This document shows, piece after piece, positions 59,101 through 64,000 of a stretch of 64,000 bases of DNA. A model generated the notes under the pieces. That model searched no databases. It was not told the origin of the DNA and saw only the letters and a program-made list of their open reading frames with translations. The DNA is from an uncultured Lachnospiraceae bacterium. Lineage in GTDB: Bacteria; Bacillota; Clostridia; Lachnospirales; Lachnospiraceae. The stretch spans positions 1 through 64,000 of the forward strand of contig CAJUDH010000016.1 of NCBI GenBank assembly GCA_910584845.1, read 5' to 3'. How positions within the stretch are numbered: position 1 is the stretch's first letter; each line of letters starts with the position of its first letter. The translations under genes and the position numbers were made by a program.

Positions 59101-59150
59101 TATTTACGTAGCGGTTAAAACAGGTTTGGTATAAGCGGTTACGTATTTAC
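59101..59150. repeat. Swapped repeat blocks before the DUF5716 gene
   Basis: TATTTAC and GCGGTTA occur as 59101-59107 / 59111-59117, then again in reversed order as GCGGTTA 59135-59141 / TATTTAC 59144-59150. The 105-base gap otherwise holds the Shine-Dalgarno AGAGGAAGG. Confidence 0.45.
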
Positions 59151-59168
59151 AGGAAAGAGGAAGGATAT

Positions 59169-60392
59169 ATGGACGGACTTGTGGTAGGGATCGACCTATG
59201 TGACGAATATACGCAGGTAAACTGCCCAGAAAAAGAAGAGGCCTGGACCATCCCCACGGTGATCTGCAGAAATAGAAACGCAGACGAGTGGTATGTGGGG
59301 GAGGAGGCGTATGCCCATACGTTAAAAGGGGACGGCATTATCGTAGATAAACTGGTGAACCTGGCATTGAGGGACGGCACCGCTACCCTGGGGGACGTGC
59401 GCTATGAGGGGAAAGAGCTTTTGCGGCTGTTTTTGGAACAGGTGGTTTGTTTCCCCAAAACGGAATACAAGGAAAAACAGATCCGGCAGGTGGTATTTGC
59501 CGTAAAAAAAATGGAGCCAAAGCTTAATGCTTTGCTGCGGGAATGTGCGGTAAAAATGGGGGTAGGGGAAAAACGGATCCAGGTTGTGAGCCATTCGGAG
59601 GCCTATATTTACTACATATTAAACCAAAAACGGGAGATATGGAATAACACCGTGGGCATGTTTGATTTATCCGAGGCAGGCCTGCGTTATTATGAGATGA
59701 AAGTACAACGGGGGATGAAAAAGACTACGGTGGTGGCTGAGTATGAAGAGCTGGAGGAAGGGTTTAACCTGGATATCCTGGATACGGCTTCGGGGGGCCG
59801 CCTGGCGGACAAGATCCTTTGCTCTTGCGCGGAACGGCTCATGGCCCGGAAATCCTATTCGGCGGTATTCCTTACCGGAAAAGGGTTTTTAAAATGGGAT
59901 TGGGCGGCAGAATTTATGAAGCTTTTGTGCTCAAAGCGCCGGGTATACATGGAACAGGGGCTGTTTGCAAAAGGGGCGGCCTGCAAAGCGGTGGAGTGCC
60001 TGCAGGAGGAGGACGCTTTCCCTTTTACCTGTATCTGCGAGGGCAGGCTAAGGACCACGGTTTCCATGAACGTGCTGCACCGGGGCCAGGAGAACCCTGT
60101 GACCGTGGCTTGCGCAGGGGATACCTGGTATGGCCGTGTGTCCGTGATCGACGTGATCCCGGACCATCAGGACCGGATTGATTTTATAATGACCCCCCTG
60201 GATTCCAAGAAGAAAAAGACGGTGTCCATCCCGCTGGAAGGTTTCCCCAAACGGCTGGACCGTACCATGAAGGTGCAGATCCAGGTGGTATTCCTGGATG
60301 AAAAAACGATGGAAGTGACATTGACGGACCGGGGGTTTGGGGAATTGTTCCCGGCGACAAATATACAAATCAGACAAGAGGTTATGTTATGA
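59169..60392 (+). CDS. DUF5716-like protein with actin/Hsp70-like fold
   Basis: 407 residues, ATG after AGAGGAAGGA. The start VVGIDLCDEYTQVNC, IPTVICRN and the internal VGMFDLSEAGLRYYEM strand-turn pattern resemble phosphate-binding loops of the actin/Hsp70 ATPase superfamily (GIDxG, DxGxxG), although key glycines are changed (DLCDEY, DLSEAG), so ATP hydrolysis is doubtful. C-terminal part is beta-rich. Overlaps the next gene by 4 bases. Part of the three-gene cluster. Confidence 0.78.
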   Translation: MDGLVVGIDLCDEYTQVNCPEKEEAWTIPTVICRNRNADEWYVGEEAYAHTLKGDGIIVDKLVNLALRDGTATLGDVRYEGKELLRLFLEQVVCFPKTEYKEKQIRQVVFAVKKMEPKLNALLRECAVKMGVGEKRIQVVSHSEAYIYYILNQKREIWNNTVGMFDLSEAGLRYYEMKVQRGMKKTTVVAEYEELEEGFNLDILDTASGGRLADKILCSCAERLMARKSYSAVFLTGKGFLKWDWAAEFMKLLCSKRRVYMEQGLFAKGAACKAVECLQEEDAFPFTCICEGRLRTTVSMNVLHRGQENPVTVACAGDTWYGRVSVIDVIPDHQDRIDFIMTPLDSKKKKTVSIPLEGFPKRLDRTMKVQIQVVFLDEKTMEVTLTDRGFGELFPATNIQIRQEVML

Positions 60393-61207
60393 GTTTACTG
60401 TTGTGCAGGCAGGAGCGTGTCAACCGCCCTTATTTTATGGAAGCCCTGGGGGTCCACCTGTATTCTTCCCAGGAATTGTCTTACGTGATATATAACCATC
60501 CATTGCTGGTAATGGACGGGTTTGTGGACGGGCTCCTTTTAAAATTTTTGCGTGAGGAGCTGAACCAAGGTGTTTTGGTGGCAAAGCTGGAGCGCATCCT
60601 GAAAAACAAAGACAATACCGACGACGCATTGACGATTATTTTGCAAGAATGCGATTACTATAATTCCGCGGAGGTCAGCCGTTTCCGGAAGATGGTGGCC
60701 ATGCTCCGCAAAAAGAACCCGCTGGATTTTAAGCGGATGAAGGCTGACGAGCTGTTTTCGCTGCGCCAATACGGGCGGGCGGTAGAATTGTATAAGGAAA
60801 TATTGGATTGCCCCGGGAATGTCCGTGTAGACCCTAAATTTATAGGTACGGTCAAAAATAATTTAGGTTCCTGCTATGCCAGGATGTTCCGCCTGGACAA
60901 AGCTTTGGAAGCGTTTGAGGCGGCTTACGAGGCCACCGGCCAAATACAGGTGCTGAAAAGGATGTACAATTTAAGCCAGCTGGACGAGCGCCTGGTGCTT
61001 AGCGACAAGCTGAAGGGGAAGATTACAGAAGAAATGAAACGGGAATGGGACAATAATTTGGAAAAGGCAAAAGAAAAAGCGGCCCAGTCGGAAGCAGTGC
61101 AAAAATTGGAAGAGCTGTTCCGCAAAGACCCGGTTAAGCGTCAGGCCGGGGAAGCCGCTTTGCTCCGCCAGTGGAAACAGGAGTATCGGCATATGGCAGT
61201 AGATTAG
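60389..61207 (+). CDS. TPR-like helical protein of the DUF5717/DUF5716 cluster
   Basis: 272 residues, ATG overlapping the DUF5716 stop (ATGA), so co-translated. Helical throughout; two TPR-like repeats are visible (LFSLRQYGRAVELYKEIL; NNLGSCYARMFRLDKALEAFEAAYEA). Charged C-terminal helix. No signal peptide or membrane segment. With its neighbours it probably builds one complex; function unknown. Confidence 0.8.
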   Translation: MSLLLCRQERVNRPYFMEALGVHLYSSQELSYVIYNHPLLVMDGFVDGLLLKFLREELNQGVLVAKLERILKNKDNTDDALTIILQECDYYNSAEVSRFRKMVAMLRKKNPLDFKRMKADELFSLRQYGRAVELYKEILDCPGNVRVDPKFIGTVKNNLGSCYARMFRLDKALEAFEAAYEATGQIQVLKRMYNLSQLDERLVLSDKLKGKITEEMKREWDNNLEKAKEKAAQSEAVQKLEELFRKDPVKRQAGEAALLRQWKQEYRHMAVD

Positions 61208-61211
61208 GCAC

Positions 61212-61236
61212 GGGGGCAAAGGCCCCCATTTTCTAT
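61212..61236 (+). terminator. Short hairpin with T-tract after the TPR gene
   Basis: GGGGGC-AAAG-GCCCCC then ATTTTCT; a modest intrinsic terminator. A second T-tract (61256-61265) follows. Confidence 0.55.
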
Positions 61237-61543
61237 GTTATCGAAAACGGGGGATTCTTTTTTTATTTAAAAGCATGGGCTTGAAAAATATGGCATTCGC
61301 ATATATAATTACCCCTATCTGGATTACTGTAAAAGTATCATAGCCTTGCAGTAGGGCCGCGCACCAGCCATATGCCCATATCGAGCCAAAATGCTGTTTA
61401 CGCGTTTTGTGTGCATCCGCCAAAGGCCCAACCGTACCCCCTTCCATTTTACGGCGGCGCTTCCAAGCGCGGGGTGGGGGCCATAAGTTTACTAACGCCG
61501 CGTTTGGTTAAAGACGAAGGAGATAAAACAAGGAGATCAAACC
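61237..61543 (+). other. Leader region of valS without a recognisable T-box
   Basis: About 300 bases separate the terminator from valS. In Clostridia this place often holds a tRNA-Val T-box riboswitch, but the diagnostic AGGGTGGNACCGCG antiterminator sequence is not found; GGGGTGGGGGCC at 61470 is only a faint match, and no terminator with U-tract precedes valS. A Shine-Dalgarno (AAGGAG, twice) precedes the ATG. No gene seen. Confidence 0.4.
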
Positions 61544-64000
61544 ATGAAGGAATTAGAGAAAAATTATAACCCCTCACAGATTGAGGAAAAGCTGTATCAA
61601 AAATGGCTGGATCGAGGATATTTCCATGCCGACGCTACACGGGGGAAGAGGGAGGGGAAAAAGCCCTTTACCATTATGATGCCCCCGCCTAATGTTACCG
61701 GCCAGCTCCATATGGGCCACGCAGTGGACAACACCATGCAGGACATTTTAATCCGCTATAAGCGGATGCAGGGATATGAGGCTTTATGGCAGCCGGGCAC
61801 GGACCATGCGGCCATTTCCACAGAAGTAAAGGTGATTGATAAGCTAAAAGAAGAAGGGGTCGAAAAGCAGGATTTGGGCCGGGAAGGCTTTTTGGAAAGG
61901 TGCTGGGACTGGAAAAGGGAATATGAGGACCGCATTGTTACCCAGCTCCATAAACTTGGGTCTTCCGCAGACTGGGGCCGGAAGCGGTTTACTATGGATG
62001 AGGGCTGTTCCGACGCAGTGCTGGAAGTTTTTGTGAAGCTATATGAAAAGGGGTACATTTATAAAGGTTCCCGGATTATCAACTGGTGCCCGGTGTGCAA
62101 GACTTCCATTTCTGACGCGGAAGTGAACCATGAAGAGCAGGACGGCTTTTTCTGGCATATTAATTACCCGGTGGCAGGGGAGGAAGGGCATTTTGTGGAG
62201 ATTGCCACGACCCGCCCGGAAACCATGCTGGGAGATACGGCAGTGGCGGTGAACCCAGAGGACCCCCGCTATCAGGGGCTGGTGGGGAAGGTTTTGGACC
62301 TGCCCCTCACCGGCCGCCAAATCCCCGTGATTGCAGACGCCTATGTGGACAAAGAATTTGGGACGGGCTGCGTAAAGATCACCCCGGCCCATGACCCCAA
62401 TGATTTTGAGGTAGGCAGGCGCCATGGCCTGGAAGAAATCAGCATCATGGAGGATGATGCCACGATCTGCTGCCCCGGCAGCAAGTACCACGGCATGGGG
62501 CGTTATGAAGCCCGCAAGGCGATCGTAAAAGACCTGGAGGAAATGGGGCTTTTGGTCAAAGTGGAACCCCATTCCCACAACGTGGGCATCCATGACCGTT
62601 GCAAAACCACCGTAGAGCCCATGGTGAAGCCCCAGTGGTTCGTGAAGATGGACGAGATGGCAAAGCCGGCCATTGAGGCGTTAAAAACAGGAAAACTGAA
62701 ATTTGTGCCGGAAACCTTCGGAAAAACGTACCTCCATTGGCTGGAAGGGATCCGGGACTGGTGCATTTCACGGCAGCTGTGGTGGGGGCACCGGATACCA
62801 GCCTACTATTGCCAGGGCTGCGGCCAGGCAGTGGTGGCGAAGGCTATGCCGGAAACCTGCCCGAAATGCGGCGGGGGGCATTTCCTGCAGGATGAGGATA
62901 CCCTGGACACCTGGTTTTCTTCTGCCCTGTGGCCGTTTTCTACCTTAGGCTGGCCCAAGGAAACAGAAGAACTGGAATATTTCTACCCCACGGATGTGCT
63001 GGTGACCGGATATGATATTATCTTTTTCTGGGTGGTCCGTATGGTGTTTTCCGGGCTGGAGCAGACAGGGAACCTCCCCTTCCATACCGTGCTGATCCAT
63101 GGCCTGGTGCGGGACAGCCAAGGGCGGAAGATGAGCAAATCTTTGGGCAACGGCATTGACCCCCTGGAAGTCATTGATAAATATGGCGCCGACGCTTTGC
63201 GTATGACGCTGATGACGGGGAATGCCCCGGGCAACGATATGCGGTTCTACTGGGAGAGGGTGGAAAACAGCCGGAATTTTGCCAATAAGGTATGGAATGC
63301 TTCCCGTTTTATTATGATGAACCAGGAAAACGGCCTGCAGGAAGAGGGCATGCCCGACGAAGGCGGGCTGTGCTTTACCATGGCGGACAAATGGATTTTG
63401 TCTAAAGCCAACAGCCTGGCAAAAGAAGTGACGGAAAACATGGACAAGTATGAACTGGGCATTGCGCTGCAGAAGGTCTATGATTTTATCTGGGAAGAGT
63501 TTTGCGATTGGTATATCGAGATGGTGAAGCCAAGGCTGTGGAACAAAGAGGATCAAACCAGGGCAGCGGCGCTGTGGACGTTGAAAACTGTCCTGATCCA
63601 GTCCTTAAAGCTGCTGCACCCCTATATGCCCTTTATTACGGAGGAAATATTCTGCAACCTTCAGGATACACAAGAGTCCATTATGGTTTCTCCCTGGCCC
63701 CAATATCGGGAAGACTGGCACTTCGCTGCTGAAGAGCAGGAGGTGGAGACCATCAAGGAGGCCGTCCGGGCTATCCGCAACGTGCGTACTTCCATGAATG
63801 TGCCCCCCAGCAGGAAGGCCAAAGTATACGTGGTGTCAGAGGATCAGAAAATCCTGGACCTGTTCGCCCATGGCAAGGCATTTTTTGCTATGCTGGGGTT
63901 TGCCAGCGAAGTGTGCCTGCAGCGGGATAAGGCCGGTATTGCCGAGGATGCGGTGTCGGCGGTGATTTCCCAGGCTACGATTTACATGCCGTTTGCGGAA
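61544..64000 (+). CDS. valS: Valyl-tRNA synthetase, 3' end outside the window
   Basis: 819 residues visible, of about 880 for the family. ATG 61544 with AAGGAGAT. Class I motifs: PPPNVTGQLHMGH (HIGH box), TDHAAISTE, editing domain with ATTRPETMLGDTAVAVNPED, the cysteine cluster GCGQAV...CPKCGG, WFSSALWPF, and KMSKSLGN (KMSKS). Then the anticodon-binding domain; the C-terminal coiled coil lies past the edge. It charges tRNA-Val and clears mis-charged threonine. Confidence 0.95.
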   Translation, partial: MKELEKNYNPSQIEEKLYQKWLDRGYFHADATRGKREGKKPFTIMMPPPNVTGQLHMGHAVDNTMQDILIRYKRMQGYEALWQPGTDHAAISTEVKVIDKLKEEGVEKQDLGREGFLERCWDWKREYEDRIVTQLHKLGSSADWGRKRFTMDEGCSDAVLEVFVKLYEKGYIYKGSRIINWCPVCKTSISDAEVNHEEQDGFFWHINYPVAGEEGHFVEIATTRPETMLGDTAVAVNPEDPRYQGLVGKVLDLPLTGRQIPVIADAYVDKEFGTGCVKITPAHDPNDFEVGRRHGLEEISIMEDDATICCPGSKYHGMGRYEARKAIVKDLEEMGLLVKVEPHSHNVGIHDRCKTTVEPMVKPQWFVKMDEMAKPAIEALKTGKLKFVPETFGKTYLHWLEGIRDWCISRQLWWGHRIPAYYCQGCGQAVVAKAMPETCPKCGGGHFLQDEDTLDTWFSSALWPFSTLGWPKETEELEYFYPTDVLVTGYDIIFFWVVRMVFSGLEQTGNLPFHTVLIHGLVRDSQGRKMSKSLGNGIDPLEVIDKYGADALRMTLMTGNAPGNDMRFYWERVENSRNFANKVWNASRFIMMNQENGLQEEGMPDEGGLCFTMADKWILSKANSLAKEVTENMDKYELGIALQKVYDFIWEEFCDWYIEMVKPRLWNKEDQTRAAALWTLKTVLIQSLKLLHPYMPFITEEIFCNLQDTQESIMVSPWPQYREDWHFAAEEQEVETIKEAVRAIRNVRTSMNVPPSRKAKVYVVSEDQKILDLFAHGKAFFAMLGFASEVCLQRDKAGIAEDAVSAVISQATIYMPFAE

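Noticed and set aside
61237..61543. T-box riboswitch upstream of valS
   Set aside because: Expected from the position, but the conserved antiterminator sequence and a terminator just before valS are not present.

Overview
The window joins two very different kinds of DNA. Positions 1 to about 22,150 are AT-rich (about 30% GC by eye), densely packed and almost all on the + strand. This looks like the replication and nucleotide-metabolism module of a large temperate phage or phage-like element: RecJ-like nuclease (cut by the window edge), a full DnaE polymerase, a RecD2-like helicase, NAD-dependent DNA ligase, ThyX, DUF3310 protein, nucleoside 2-deoxyribosyltransferase-like protein, glutaredoxin, class III ribonucleotide reductase NrdD with a short NrdG, an FTR-like Fe-S protein, dUTPase, and finally a tyrosine integrase. 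No capsid, tail or lysis genes are seen, so the rest of the element lies left of the window. Homing endonucleases (GIY-YIG, two HNH-AP2) and decayed pieces (kinase stub, NrdG remnant, HNH gene with an in-frame UGA) sit between the genes. The integrase ends about 260 bases from the 3' end of a tRNA-Pro(GGG) gene, the probable integration site.

From the tRNA rightward the DNA is about 50-55% GC with strong Firmicute ribosome binding sites, a SigK-like sporulation sigma factor and the DUF4364 / DUF5717 / DUF5716 families. Together these suggest a member of the Lachnospiraceae (class Clostridia).

Chromosomal layout: HAD phosphatase; lipoamide dehydrogenase and M24 aminopeptidase; TrkH/KtrB and KtrA potassium uptake; S51 peptidase; YeiH-type exporter; an iron block (two FeoA, FeoB, a Fur protein reduced to its DNA-binding half, and a DtxR-family regulator, with Fur-box-like sites and a palindrome upstream); a DUF3829-like lipoprotein; a metal block with two COG0523 GTPases, one carrying a stretch with 43 histidines; a minus-strand operon of dynamin-like GTPase, membrane protein and zinc-ribbon protein; and a SigK-like sigma gene.

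Directly after the sigma gene comes an AT-rich island (about 43.9-48.0 kb): a DGxQR-motif (ParB/DndB-like) protein, a HEPN-motif protein, a Cse60-like small ORF and an AAA-ATPase/PD-(D/E)XK protein. It is flanked by a 22-bp perfect direct repeat taken from the sigma gene's 3' end, with a broken second copy of that 3' end on the right. This small island, probably a defence cassette, is the best candidate for an undescribed system.

The right part holds an SdsA1-like metallo-hydrolase followed by an 18-unit minisatellite, YitT, a monoacylglycerol-lipase-like hydrolase, an EIIB-ROK fusion, GalE, DUF4364, the three-gene DUF5717 / DUF5716 / TPR cluster, and valS, which runs off the end.
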